Origin: Corallococcus sp. EGB
GTDB lineage: Bacteria > Myxococcota > Myxococcia > Myxococcales > Myxococcaceae
Assembly: GCF_019968905.1 (NCBI RefSeq)
Contig: NZ_CP079946.1
Span: forward strand, 5,270,001 to 5,334,000
Direction: 5' to 3'
Length of the DNA: 64,000 nt
Below the pieces are notes generated by a model that was not told the origin of the DNA, searched no databases, and worked only from the letters and a program-made list of their open reading frames with translations. Below are positions 36,594-57,541 of the stretch, piece by piece. How positions within the stretch are numbered: the stretch's first letter is position 1; each line of letters starts with the position of its first letter. The position numbers and the translations under genes are program-made.

Positions 36594-38681
36594 TCACAGC
36601 GCGGCTTCGGTGGCGCGCAACAATGCGTCCGCGCTGACGGGGGCGCCGGTGGCGTGGCGCATCCATTCGTCCGGGGTGACGGAGCCGAAGGTGGCCATGC
36701 GCTCGAACTCCGCGCCCAGCGGGCCGTGCTGCTTCAGGTGCTCTTCGATCTGGAACGCGATGAGGTGCCCGAGCGGGTAGTCCGGCAGGTACAGCGGGTA
36801 GCTGATCATGTGGCTGTAGATGCCCAGGAGCGGGCTGTCCTTCCGCCCCAGCACGGGCGCGTAGTAGCGGTTCCACACGTCGCGCGACACGCCGGCCACC
36901 GCGTCGCGCAGCTGGGCGGGCGTGGCGTCCGGGTGTTCGTACATCCAGTGCCACGTGGCCATGTCCACCAGCGCCACGCCGGCGATCTCCCACGCCTGCC
37001 AGAAGTCGTTGAGCACGCGCTCGCGCTCGCTGGCCGCGTCCGGCCTGCCCAGGCCCAGCAGCTCCAGGTCGCGCGCCTGGAAGACGAAGGCCAGGGCCTC
37101 CGTGAAGGCGTTGTTGGGGACACCGGAGAGCAGCGTGTGGTCCACCTGGTACAGGCTGAAGACCTGCTCCACGTTGTGCCCCAGCTCGTGCACCGCGATG
37201 TTGTAGCCCTTGTAGTCCATGCCCCCCTTCTCCACGCGCGTGCGCAGGCGGGGGAAGTCACCGCGGCGCAGCGCCTGCTGGGCATGGCCCGCGCCCCGGG
37301 ACGCGTCCACGCGGATGTACGACGCGAGCACGTCCGCCTTCTCCCGCGTGAAGCCCATGCCCTGGAGGATGCGGGGGATGTCCCGCGCGAAGGCGTCCGC
37401 CGTGGGGTAGCGCTGGCGCGTCAGCGCGTCCAGCTGCGCCTCCGGCACCTTCGAGCCCGGACGGAAGCCGGGGTACCACAGGTCCTGCGGCTCCAGCGGG
37501 CGGCCCAGGCGCTGCTCCACCAGCTTCGCCACGCGAGGCACCAGCGGGGACTCCAGCAGCTGCGTGAGCAGCGCGCGCACGCGCTCCTCCGGCAGGCCGC
37601 GGTCCAGCTCGAAGGCGCGGGCGATGCGCGTGGGCGCCACCGGCGAGTACGGGTCCACCCTCCGCGACGCCTGGAACGTGGCGAGCAGCCGCGCATAGCG
37701 CGTGTCCGGCTCCGGCGCGGCGTCCGCCTTCGCGGCGCGCGGGGGCGCGTTCGCTTCCACTGTCTCCGGCGGCGCCACGGAGACGCGGTTGGTGAAGGGG
37801 TCCCAGTCCACGCGCGGGTTGTCGATGACGGCGGCGGGGATGGTCTGCGTGACGATGCGCTCCATCACCTGGACGATCATCCGCTGCTTCGCCAGGGCCC
37901 GCGGATCCGCGTAGTCCGCCTTCAGTTCGTCGCGCAGGTTCCAGTGGCTGATGAGGCGCAGGCCCTGGGGGAAGAGCCGCTGGCCCTTCGCGTCCACCAG
38001 GTGGTGCATCCAGATGTTGTACTCGGCGATGTAGAGGTTCGCGTCCGCGATGGACTGCGACACCTTCTGCTCCACCGCCGCGGGCACGCGCCGGTTGAAG
38101 CGCGACGCGAGCTTCGCCTCCGCCCACTGGCGCCGCGTCCAGGACGGGCCCTCCTTCACGCGCTCGGACAGGGTGGTGAGCGGGAAGTTGAGCAGGACGA
38201 CGAAGCCCGGCTTCGCGTTGAACAGGTCGGAGGTGACGTTGGCGGACGGGTCATACGCCGCGAGCAGCGGCTCCACCGGCAGCAGCGGCCCCAGGTCCAG
38301 GTCCGTGAACCACTGGAGCTCGCGCCCCAGCTCGTTCATGTGTCCGTCGAACTGCTCGAACAGCCTCTCGAAGCGCGTGAACGTCGCGTCCAGCTGGGGG
38401 CCGGTGGGCAGGAACTGCTCGCGGGCGAAGGCCGCCAGGTCCCCGTCCTCCGGACGCCAGAGCGCGGCCACCTGCTCCACGCCCCGCTCGATGCGCGCGC
38501 GCTCCGCCTCGCCGTGCTGCTTCACCAGCTCCTGCTTGAGCGCGGCCAGCGACGCCTTCGTCGCGGGCGCGGACGGCGCGGTGGGGGTGGCGGCCGGCGG
38601 CGTGGGGGCCGGGGTGGACGAAGTCGTGGCACAGCCCAGGGCGGCCACGAGGGGGAGGAAGCGCAGGCGGGAGGCGGACAT
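36594..38681 (-). CDS. zinc metallopeptidase lipoprotein (gluzincin-like)
   Basis: 695 residues. The signal LRFLPLVAALGC gives a lipoprotein with a Thr/Pro/Ala linker. A metal site HELGHNVEQV (HExxH) lies near residue 490, with a likely third ligand Glu about 30 residues on (AFTEALAFVFQARD). The helical, roughly 700-residue layout recalls M3/M2-type oligopeptidases but I do not recognise a named family. It probably cleaves peptides at the cell surface. The ATG at 38681 is the only start with the signal. Confidence 0.75.
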   Translation of the reverse strand: MSASRLRFLPLVAALGCATTSSTPAPTPPAATPTAPSAPATKASLAALKQELVKQHGEAERARIERGVEQVAALWRPEDGDLAAFAREQFLPTGPQLDATFTRFERLFEQFDGHMNELGRELQWFTDLDLGPLLPVEPLLAAYDPSANVTSDLFNAKPGFVVLLNFPLTTLSERVKEGPSWTRRQWAEAKLASRFNRRVPAAVEQKVSQSIADANLYIAEYNIWMHHLVDAKGQRLFPQGLRLISHWNLRDELKADYADPRALAKQRMIVQVMERIVTQTIPAAVIDNPRVDWDPFTNRVSVAPPETVEANAPPRAAKADAAPEPDTRYARLLATFQASRRVDPYSPVAPTRIARAFELDRGLPEERVRALLTQLLESPLVPRVAKLVEQRLGRPLEPQDLWYPGFRPGSKVPEAQLDALTRQRYPTADAFARDIPRILQGMGFTREKADVLASYIRVDASRGAGHAQQALRRGDFPRLRTRVEKGGMDYKGYNIAVHELGHNVEQVFSLYQVDHTLLSGVPNNAFTEALAFVFQARDLELLGLGRPDAASERERVLNDFWQAWEIAGVALVDMATWHWMYEHPDATPAQLRDAVAGVSRDVWNRYYAPVLGRKDSPLLGIYSHMISYPLYLPDYPLGHLIAFQIEEHLKQHGPLGAEFERMATFGSVTPDEWMRHATGAPVSADALLRATEAAL

Positions 38682-38690
38682 GCGGACTCC

Positions 38691-38732
38691 GGAAAATACA
38701 GAAGGCCCGACCCGGTGAGGGTCGGACCTTCT
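38691..38732 (-). terminator. Rho-independent terminator of the cold-shock gene
   Basis: Minus strand AGAAGGTCCGACCC pairs with GGGTCGGGCCTTCT (38732-38700, one G-U) and is followed by GTATTTTC. It ends the csp transcript 26 bp after its stop and keeps it apart from the peptidase gene. Confidence 0.8.
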
Positions 38733-38757
38733 TGGGTGAATCAGGAAACGGCCAGGC

Positions 38758-38961
38758 TCAGACCGCGCGAACGTTCTGCGCCTGCAGGCCCTTGGGGCCC
38801 TTGGTGACTTCGAACTCCACCTTCTGGCCCTCGGCCAGCGTGCGGAAGCCGTCCATGTTGATGGCGGTGTGGTGGCAGAACACATCCTCGCCACCGCCGT
38901 CCTGGGTGATGAAGCCGAAGCCCTTCGCGTCGTTGAACCACTTCACGGTTCCAGTAGCCAT
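38758..38961 (-). CDS. cold-shock protein, CspA family
   Basis: 67 residues: [19 protein letters not shown] with RNP1 (KGFGFI) and RNP2 (DVFCHHTAI, where His replaces the usual Phe-His pattern), ending QAQNVRAV. It binds single-stranded RNA/DNA as an RNA chaperone. AAGAACAAGGCA-type purine-rich sequence precedes the ATG. Single gene with its own terminator; several csp paralogues are usual in myxobacteria. Confidence 0.96.
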   Translation of the reverse strand: MATGTVKWFNDAKGFGFITQDGGGEDVFCHHTAINMDGFRTLAEGQKVEFEVTKGPKGLQAQNVRAV

Positions 38962-39082
38962 TGCCTTGTTCTTCTTTCATCGCGGACAGGAAGAGTCGCC
39001 GTCCGGTCCTACAGAGTTCGACCCTACAAGACGGGCATCAGCCTAAGCGCCCGTCCGTGCGGAAGTCCACTCCCTGGATGCG

Positions 39083-40918
39083 TCACCAGCCGCACTTCTG
39101 ACCCTTGTTCTGCGCCTGGAGCCAGCGACGCAGCGGGGCGAAGTACTCCAGCATGGGGGTGGCATCCATCTGGCGGCTGCCCGTCATGGCGGCCAGCGCG
39201 TCCGGCCACGGCTTGCTGGCACCCAGCTCCAGCATGGCCTGCAGGCGCTGGCCCGCGGCCTTGTTGCCGTAGATGGAGCACTCGTTGAGGGGGCCCTTGA
39301 TGCCGGCCGCCTCGCACAGCGCCTTGTGGAACTGGAACTGGAGGATGCGCGCGAGGAAGTAGCGCGTGTACGGCACGTTGGCGGGGACATGGTACTTGGC
39401 GCCCGCGTCGAAGTCCTGCTCCGTGCGGGCCACCGGCGCGGCAACGCCCTGGTACTTCGTGCGCAGCGCCCACCAGCTCTTGTTGTAGTCCGCCGGCTTC
39501 ACCTTCCCGCTGAGGACATCCCAGCGCCACTGATCCACCAGCAGGCCGAAGGGCAGGAAGGCCACCTTCTCCAGCGCGTCCTTCAGCTGGAGGTTGATGA
39601 CGTTCTTCTCGTTCTTCTCCACCGCGCCCAGCAGGCCCAGCTGCTGGAGGTAGGCCGGGGTGATGGAGAGCGTGAGCGCGTCACCGATGGCCTCGTGGAA
39701 GCCGTCGTTGGCGCCGGCCTGATAGAGGACGGGGAGCTGGTAGTAGTAGGTGTAGTAGTAGTCGTGGCCCAGCTCGTGGTGGATGGTGACCAGATCCTCC
39801 TCGGTGGTCTTGATGCACATCTTCACGCGCAGGTCGTTGTCGTAGGTCACGTCCCACGCGGACGCGTGGCAGACGACGTCGCGGTCGCGGGGCTTGGTGA
39901 ACTGCGAGCGCTCCCAGAAGGTGTCGGGCAGCGGCTTGAGGCCCAGCGAGGTGAAGAACTTCTCGCCCAGCTTGACCATCTTCTGCGCGTCATAGCCCTG
40001 CTTCACCAGGGCGCTGTCCACGTCCAGGCTGGCCTGGCCGGGGAACGGCTCCACCAGCGGGTAGATGTTGTTCCACTCCTGCGCCCACATGTTGCCCAAC
40101 AGGTGCGCGGGGATGGGCTTGCCCGGGGGCACGACGGACGCGCCGTACTGCTTCGCGAGGCGGCCGCGCACGTAGCAGTGCAGCTCGTCGTACATGGGCT
40201 TGACCTGGCCCCAGAGCCGCTGGGCCTCCTTCTCGAACGCCTCCGGAGGCATGTCGTAGGCCGAGCGCCACAGCGTGCCCAGGTCGTTGAAGCCGATGTC
40301 CTTCGCGCCCGCGTTGGAGAGGTCCACCAGCTGGGTGTAGAGCGGGCGCATGGGGCGGCTGATGGCGTGCCAGCCGGTCCACGCGTCCAGCAGCTCGTCC
40401 GCGTTGCGGCTCTTGGCCATCACGTCGGACAGCTCCTCCAGGTCGCGGCACGGCCCCTTGCCGTCCTTGCCGCAGTACTTGCCCTTGCCGTAGAGACCCT
40501 CCAGCTTCGCGGCGATGGCGGCCAGCTCCGCGCGCTGCTTCGGGTCGGCCGGGGCGGGCAGCGTCTGGGACACGCGCAGGAGGTGCAGCATGCGCGCGGT
40601 GTCCGCGTCCAGCTTCAGCCCGTCGAAGCGGCGCGAGTCCTTGATGGCGTTGTTGACGTAGGCCATCACCTCCTCGTTGACGGAGGCGGCGTTCCGCTCC
40701 GTGTCGTCGGTGATGTACGTGCTCTTGATCCAGTCGGCGGTGGCCTGGCGGGTCCAGAGCTGCTTCAAGTCCGCGTTGAGCTTGTCGACGAACTGCTTCG
40801 CCTCCGCGGGCGTGGCCTTCGCGGCCGGAGCAGGTGTCGTCTGCGCGCCAGCGGCCGGCGCCGCGAGCGACAGGGCGGCCAGGGCCGCGCGCATGAGGGA
40901 CTGGGGTGTGCGGGTCAT
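39083..40918 (-). CDS. M2 family peptidyl-dipeptidase (ACE homologue)
   Basis: 611 residues with signal peptide (LMRAALAALSLAAPAAGAQ). The zinc motif IHHELGHDYYYTYY and downstream Glu in GFHEAIGDALTLS are those of M2 peptidases such as angiotensin-converting enzyme. The NNIYPLVEPFP, CHASAWDVT and PYTRYFLARILQFQFH blocks are also ACE-like, and its length fits one ACE domain. It removes C-terminal dipeptides in the periplasm or outside. ATG at 40918 is taken; an in-frame GTG at 40930 is possible. Confidence 0.93.
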   Translation of the reverse strand: MTRTPQSLMRAALAALSLAAPAAGAQTTPAPAAKATPAEAKQFVDKLNADLKQLWTRQATADWIKSTYITDDTERNAASVNEEVMAYVNNAIKDSRRFDGLKLDADTARMLHLLRVSQTLPAPADPKQRAELAAIAAKLEGLYGKGKYCGKDGKGPCRDLEELSDVMAKSRNADELLDAWTGWHAISRPMRPLYTQLVDLSNAGAKDIGFNDLGTLWRSAYDMPPEAFEKEAQRLWGQVKPMYDELHCYVRGRLAKQYGASVVPPGKPIPAHLLGNMWAQEWNNIYPLVEPFPGQASLDVDSALVKQGYDAQKMVKLGEKFFTSLGLKPLPDTFWERSQFTKPRDRDVVCHASAWDVTYDNDLRVKMCIKTTEEDLVTIHHELGHDYYYTYYYQLPVLYQAGANDGFHEAIGDALTLSITPAYLQQLGLLGAVEKNEKNVINLQLKDALEKVAFLPFGLLVDQWRWDVLSGKVKPADYNKSWWALRTKYQGVAAPVARTEQDFDAGAKYHVPANVPYTRYFLARILQFQFHKALCEAAGIKGPLNECSIYGNKAAGQRLQAMLELGASKPWPDALAAMTGSRQMDATPMLEYFAPLRRWLQAQNKGQKCGW

Positions 40919-40963
40919 GGGCGCGGACACTATGGGAAGAGCCCTGCCCTCGCACCCGCGAAG

Positions 40964-41899
40964 TCACGAGGCCCGCGCGCCCTGCGCTTTGGGTGAACGC
41001 CGCGCCCCCGCATCCCGACGCAGTGCGAAAACCGCGCGGTCCTTCTGCTTGGCCTCCAGCATGAAGTCCGCCGGCCCGTCGAGCGCGGACACCATGGCGC
41101 GCAGGTCCGCGGGGTCGACGAAGTCCGAGTGCGCGCCCGGCCGCCCGCCCTCCTGCTGCGACGCCAGGTGGAATTTGGGCCGCAGGTCCAGGGCGCGCCA
41201 CGTGGCGGCGGCCTCGCGCACCAGCTCCGCCACGGACATGGGCGGCTCCGACGGAAGCACCGCGTTGTGCAGGTTGTCACCCACCATGGGCACGCCGTGC
41301 TCGCGGGCCAGGGGGAGCACCTCGCGGGCGCTCCAGACCTTGTCGTCGTGTTCGATCGTGAGCCGCTGGCGCAGGTCCTCCGGCAGCGCGTCCAGCACCC
41401 GGTGCGCGGCGTCCAGCGCCTCCGGGCGGCTGGGGGCGGCGCCGCCCACGTGGATGACGACGCGGCACTCGGGGCCGGCCTCCAACATGTCCAGCACGCG
41501 CGCGCTGTAGCGCAGCTCCGCGATGGCTGCGTCACGCACGCGCTGATGGCGCGAGGACAGCGACGCGCCGGCCGGCGATGGGTGCAGGGACAGCCGCTGC
41601 CGCGACCGACGCGCGATGTGGGCCAGCGTGGCGAAGGTGCCCTCGAACGTCTTCCACCACGGCAGCGTGTTCACCGGGTGCGAACCGAACGGGATGAGCG
41701 ACGAGCCGATGCGGAACACCTGGATGCCGTGCTCCGCGTTGAAGCGCAGCAGCTGCTCCAGCTCCTCCAGGTTCTGTGCGGCGAGCGCCTCCAATCGCCG
41801 CGGCGTCGCGGTGGCGAGGCGGCAGGTATGGCTGGCGCTCACGCCCAGCGTCAGGGATTGGGCCACGTAGCCCAGCCGATAGGTCGAGAGTCCTTCCAT
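40964..41899 (-). CDS. uvsE: UV-damage endonuclease (UvsE/UVDE)
   Basis: 311 residues, a TIM-barrel endonuclease: RLGYVAQSLTLGVSASHTCR at the N-terminus, GIQVFRIGSSLIPFGSHPVN, LSLHPSPAGASLSS, then RVVIHVGGAAPS, RLTIEHDDKVWS and VPMVGDNLHN carrying metal ligands (His, Glu, Asp). It nicks DNA next to UV photoproducts, an alternative to UvrABC. The ATG at 41899 gives the family N-terminus; no good Shine-Dalgarno is seen. It lies 45 bp after the ACE-homologue gene start on the same strand, so separate promoters are likely. Confidence 0.92.
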   Translation of the reverse strand: MEGLSTYRLGYVAQSLTLGVSASHTCRLATATPRRLEALAAQNLEELEQLLRFNAEHGIQVFRIGSSLIPFGSHPVNTLPWWKTFEGTFATLAHIARRSRQRLSLHPSPAGASLSSRHQRVRDAAIAELRYSARVLDMLEAGPECRVVIHVGGAAPSRPEALDAAHRVLDALPEDLRQRLTIEHDDKVWSAREVLPLAREHGVPMVGDNLHNAVLPSEPPMSVAELVREAAATWRALDLRPKFHLASQQEGGRPGAHSDFVDPADLRAMVSALDGPADFMLEAKQKDRAVFALRRDAGARRSPKAQGARAS

Positions 41900-42017
41900 G
41901 CGGGGAAAGGTCTTCACGCACGCGCCGCGCGACTGGATCCAGGGGGCTGTCCGGAGGGCAGCCAGCCATGGCGTGCGCGCCCTGCCGTGCCGCTCCAGGC
42001 AGTGACAGCTTTCATCC

Positions 42018-42643
42018 ATGCTTCTGGGACACACCAAGGACGCGCACTGGCCCGCGCCAGAGGCGGCGATGGACCAGGCGCGCGAGTTCCTGGAGGCCTG
42101 CCGGGACAAGCACGTGCTCGTGGCGCGGCCCGGCGCTCCAGCCGGTTCGCGGCGCCGCTGGCGATGCAGGTGCTGCTGCGCGCGGGCAGCGCGACGGACA
42201 TCGCGGAGGGGCGAGTGCCCGGCGTGGACGCGCTGCGCGACTGCCGCCTGGAGGCGCAACGCGAGGTGGCCCGGTGCGCGAAGACGCCGCCGCGCTTCGC
42301 GGGCAACAGGGCGCTCCTGCTGTTCAGCTCCGAGGCGCAGGTGCACCCGCTGGTGGCCATGCGCTGGGTGTCCCGGTTGCCAGAGCACATCGTCATCGCC
42401 GCCAACACGGGCTATCTGCCCGGCCGCGTGAACTTCGTGCTGCGCAGCCGCGCGCCGGTGGACCTGCTCGCGCTGCTGCGGGGGCTGGACCTGCCGCAGA
42501 TGAGCGGTTCGTTCGCGCACGGCCATTCACGGGCCACGGGCGGCAGCCTGCCTCCCGCGGACTTCCTGCGCCTGATGGACGCCCTGGGCTTCCACGGGCT
42601 GAGCCGCCGGGACGTCGAGCGACGCGGCGTCGCGCCGGGCTGA
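42018..42643 (+). pseudogene. DHH-family phosphoesterase remnant
   Basis: A start at 42018 gives MLLGHTKDAHWPAPEAAMDQ to CRDKHVLVARP, like the N-terminus of DHH phosphoesterases just before their D-x-D motif. From about 42150 homology continues in another frame (RFAAPLAMQVLLRAG) to 42643, including a likely DHHA1-type end (SFAHGHSRATGGSLPP). The D-x-D and DHH metal motifs expected in between are lost. Thus the gene is broken by a frameshift and deletion near 42120-42160. Normal products hydrolyse nanoRNA or cyclic dinucleotides, or resemble RecJ. Confidence 0.6.
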
Positions 42644-42672
42644 GACGCCGAGCGCCCTGGGGCCGTTGCGAT

Positions 42673-43227
42673 ATGACGGGGCGGATGCCTCGCGCCCTCC
42701 CCGCCCTCCTCTTCTCGCTGTGCCTCGCCTGCGGTTCAACGAACGATGATCCGCCCAACCCCAGCGGCGAAGCCTGCGCGCAGTATTCGTTTCCGCTGTC
42801 GGACACGTCGTCGTCCAGCCACGTGAGCTCGTGCAGCAGCACCGCGTGTGGCAACGGAGAGAACCCGCCCAACTCCGGCATGCACTGTCCCACGTGGCTG
42901 TCGTGCCGCAGCTTCACCGAGGAGCAGCCACGCTGCTCGTGGATCCACAACCTGGAGCACGGCCACGCGGTGTTCCTCTACAACTGCCCCGAGGGCTGCC
43001 CCGACGACGTCGCGAAGCTGGAGGCCGCGATGGCCAGGGCCGCGCTGGGCAGCAACGGCGTGCGCCGCGCGCTCGTCGCTCCGGACTCGCAACTGCCCAA
43101 GCGCTTCGCCGCGCTGCTGTGGCGCCGCACGTACCTGATGGACTCCGTGGATCCGGATGCATTGACGTGTCTGCTCGCGCTGCAGGACGTGGACGCCCGT
43201 GAACCGGGTTTGGTCTGCCCTCCGTGA
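42673..43227 (+). CDS. DUF3105-like lipoprotein
   Basis: 184 residues; LPALLFSLCLACGSTNDDPP is a lipoprotein signal. The central motif WIHNLEHGHAVFLYNCPEGC resembles the HNLEHG core of DUF3105, a domain of unknown function in secreted or membrane proteins, here enriched in Cys (YSF...SSCSSTACG; SCRSF; RCSW). Two in-frame ATGs (42673, 42685) are equally good. It stands just upstream of the NRPS gene, on the same strand, with a 193-bp gap. Confidence 0.75.
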   Translation: MTGRMPRALPALLFSLCLACGSTNDDPPNPSGEACAQYSFPLSDTSSSSHVSSCSSTACGNGENPPNSGMHCPTWLSCRSFTEEQPRCSWIHNLEHGHAVFLYNCPEGCPDDVAKLEAAMARAALGSNGVRRALVAPDSQLPKRFAALLWRRTYLMDSVDPDALTCLLALQDVDAREPGLVCPP

Positions 43228-43420
43228 AACAGCTGTGTTCACGGAATAAATGGCACACACGCGACGGATCCTCCCCGCCAGGGTGTCACGAGGCGCCAAA
43301 CCTTGCGCGCGTTGCGTCAGGCTCTCTTTAATTCGAGACACGCGCCCCCCTTGTTTGAGCCGCCTGTACACCCCCGGGCGGCCCTGAATTCTCCCCCTTT
43401 GTCGGGGGTGGCGCGTCGAC
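43228..43420 (+). promoter_or_regulatory. leader region of the NRPS gene
   Basis: 193 bp. It includes less G+C-rich patches (GTGTTCACGGAATAAATGG at 43232; CTCTTTAATTCG at 43321) that are plausible promoter sites, and GGGGGTGG close to the NRPS ATG. No exact sigma-54 (GG-N10-GC) match was found: AAGGCGCCAAACCTTGC-type sequence near 43291 is off by one base. Confidence 0.35.
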
Positions 43421-55504
<12,084 letters not shown>

Positions 55505-55607
55505 CCGCCCGGGGAGCCCCCGGCGGCGTGCCCGGGGGGCGGACGGCCGGGGGCGCGTGGGGACGAACCCGGAAGGACTAGGGGCGCCGGAGCGTACTAG
55601 CGCTCCC

Positions 55608-57473
55608 ATGACCAACACCATCCGACGCGCCTTCACGGCGCTGCTGACGCTGACGTGTCTCGGGGCGCTCTCCGCCCAGGCCGCCACGGGTGTGCAAGGG
55701 CCCGTGCCCCCGGCCTTCCAGAACCGCCTGATGGTGGGCCTCTTCGAGGAGGCCGGTCAGAGCTGGATGCGGGACAGCGGCGTGCCGTGGGACGCGAGAT
55801 ACCGCTATTTCACCAAGGGCTGGGCGGACAACTGGGGCTACGGCGCCCACGATGGCAGCTGGGCCGCCAGCTTCTTCACGGAGACGAAGGCGCAGGGCTT
55901 CGTCCCCGTCGTCACCTACTACCAGCTCTTCGGTGAGCCGGGCGGCGGCGAGCAGGAGACGCTGGCGAAGCTGAAGAACGCCAGCACCATGCGCTCCTAC
56001 TTCGAGGACGTGAAGCTGCTCCTCCAGCGCGCGAAGGCCTTCGGCAGCCCGGTCATCCTCCACGTTGAGCCGGACGCGGTGGGCTTCCTCCAGTTCCAGA
56101 CGGCCTCCAACCCCAACGCCCCCGCGGCCGTCGCATCCACGGGGATGCCGGAGCTTGCGGGCCTGCCCAATACCGTCGCCGGATGGAGCCTGGCTTTCCT
56201 CCAACTGCGCAAGGCCATGGGTGCGAACAACGTCGTGCTGGGCCTGCACATCTCCGCGTGGGCCAGCGGCAAGGACATCGCGTTCAACTCGCTGACGGAT
56301 CCGCTCCAGCCGGAGGTGGACAAGGTCGTCACCTTCCTCAACCCGCTGGGCCTGGGCGCCAACGTCACCGGCGCCACCTACGACGTGCTCGTGGGCGACC
56401 CGCTGGACCGCGACGCGGACTACTACCGGCTCACGCAGGGCGCGGATCACGCGTGGGACATGAGCGACACGGCGTCCCTCACGTCGCGCTCGTACAACCG
56501 CTACGCGGAGTGGCTGCGCCTCTGGAACCAGACCACTGGCAAGCGCTGGATGCTCTGGCAGATCCCGCTGGGCAACTCCAACCACCTCAACGTCTACAAC
56601 AACGGCGGCCCGCGCCAGGGCTACAAGGACAACCGCACCGAGTACTTCTTCGGCGCGAGCGGTGATGCGCACCGGCGCAAGTTCGCCAACGTGGGCGTCG
56701 TCGCCCTGTTGTACGGCGCGGGCGCGGGCGGCCAGAGCTCCTACCAGAACGACCAGTCCACCGATGGCCAGCCGTACCTGAAGCAGCGCGCGGGCGTGTT
56801 CCTCAACGCGGGAGGCCTCACGCTGCCCGCGGCCGGCACCACCCTTCCGCCCCCGGGCGGCGGCTCCACCGACGGAGGCACCGTGGACGCCGGCACCCCG
56901 CCCGTCGACGCGGGCACCGACGGCGGTGTCGATGGTGGCACGCGCCCCGATGGTGGCGTGGACGGCGGCACGCGTCCGGATGCCGGCACTGACGGCGGCA
57001 CGGGCTCCACCGACGCGGGCACACCAGCCGATCCGTCGAAGTACGGCTTCGAGTCCAGCGCGCAGGGTTGGAGCGCCAGCGGCGACGCGCTGTCCGCCGT
57101 GAGCACCACCACTTCCAAGGCCTACGCGGGCACCCGCTCACTGGCCGTGCCCTTCAACGGCACGTCCGGCAACGGCACGGTGGCCGTGTCCAACGCGGCC
57201 GTGCCGTCCGGCAAGACGGTGACGTTCCAGCTGTGGCTGCCCACCGGCAGCAGCATCACCGGCGTCCAGCCCTACACGCTGGAGGGTGCGTCCGCGAACT
57301 GGCGTTGGACGGGCAACTGGATCGCCGCCAGCAGCCTCAAGGCCGGCACCTGGAATGCCATCACCGTGAAGTTGCCCTCCGGCTCCACCACCCCGCTCTA
57401 CCAGCTGGGCGTGGAGTTCCAGACGACGGGCGCGTGGAACGGAACGGTCTACCTCGACGCAATCAGCTGGTAG
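55608..57473 (+). CDS. secreted glycosidase-like protein with Asp/Gly/Thr linker and C-terminal beta domain
   Basis: 621 residues: signal peptide (ALLTLTCLGALSAQAATG), then about 370 residues resembling a TIM-barrel glycosidase (MVGLFEEAGQSWM; GFVPVVTYYQLFG; VILHVEPDAVGFLQ, with possible catalytic acids; NNVVLGLHISAW; RWMLWQIPLGN). Next is a 60-residue linker of repeating Asp-Gly-Gly-Thr/Val-Asp-Ala-Gly units (56865-57035), followed by a jelly-roll-like domain (YGFESSAQGWSASGD; GTVYLDAISW) typical of carbohydrate binding. It probably acts on an extracellular polysaccharide. The start at 55608 is the only one giving the signal. It follows the NRPS by 103 bp on the same strand, but nothing ties it to peptide synthesis. 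Confidence 0.8.
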   Translation: MTNTIRRAFTALLTLTCLGALSAQAATGVQGPVPPAFQNRLMVGLFEEAGQSWMRDSGVPWDARYRYFTKGWADNWGYGAHDGSWAASFFTETKAQGFVPVVTYYQLFGEPGGGEQETLAKLKNASTMRSYFEDVKLLLQRAKAFGSPVILHVEPDAVGFLQFQTASNPNAPAAVASTGMPELAGLPNTVAGWSLAFLQLRKAMGANNVVLGLHISAWASGKDIAFNSLTDPLQPEVDKVVTFLNPLGLGANVTGATYDVLVGDPLDRDADYYRLTQGADHAWDMSDTASLTSRSYNRYAEWLRLWNQTTGKRWMLWQIPLGNSNHLNVYNNGGPRQGYKDNRTEYFFGASGDAHRRKFANVGVVALLYGAGAGGQSSYQNDQSTDGQPYLKQRAGVFLNAGGLTLPAAGTTLPPPGGGSTDGGTVDAGTPPVDAGTDGGVDGGTRPDGGVDGGTRPDAGTDGGTGSTDAGTPADPSKYGFESSAQGWSASGDALSAVSTTTSKAYAGTRSLAVPFNGTSGNGTVAVSNAAVPSGKTVTFQLWLPTGSSITGVQPYTLEGASANWRWTGNWIAASSLKAGTWNAITVKLPSGSTTPLYQLGVEFQTTGAWNGTVYLDAISW

Positions 57474-57485
57474 TCCAAGCAGTTT

Positions 57486-57523
57486 CCGGTCCCGCGTGCG
57501 CGTGCAACCGCCCGCGGGACCGG
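57486..57523 (+). terminator. hairpin after the glycosidase-like gene
   Basis: CCGGTCCCGCG (57486-57496) pairs perfectly with CGCGGGACCGG (57513-57523) around a 16-nt loop. It sits 13 bp after the stop codon. No T-run follows, so it may need Rho. Confidence 0.5.
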
Positions 57524-57541
57524 CGTAGGGTAGCGCCGCCC

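Noticed and set aside
36174-38807. 877-codon frame opposite the metallopeptidase gene
   Set aside because: Translation is Arg/His/Gln-rich repeats with no fold; it is a shadow of the peptidase lipoprotein.
43280-43310. Sigma-54 promoter before the NRPS
   Set aside because: The GG and GC dinucleotides are spaced 11 rather than 10 bases apart, so the required pattern is not met.
56865-57035. Tandem repeat that might be a CRISPR array or minisatellite
   Set aside because: It is in frame and encodes an Asp/Gly/Thr linker between two domains of a secreted protein; there are no spacers of equal length and no cas genes.
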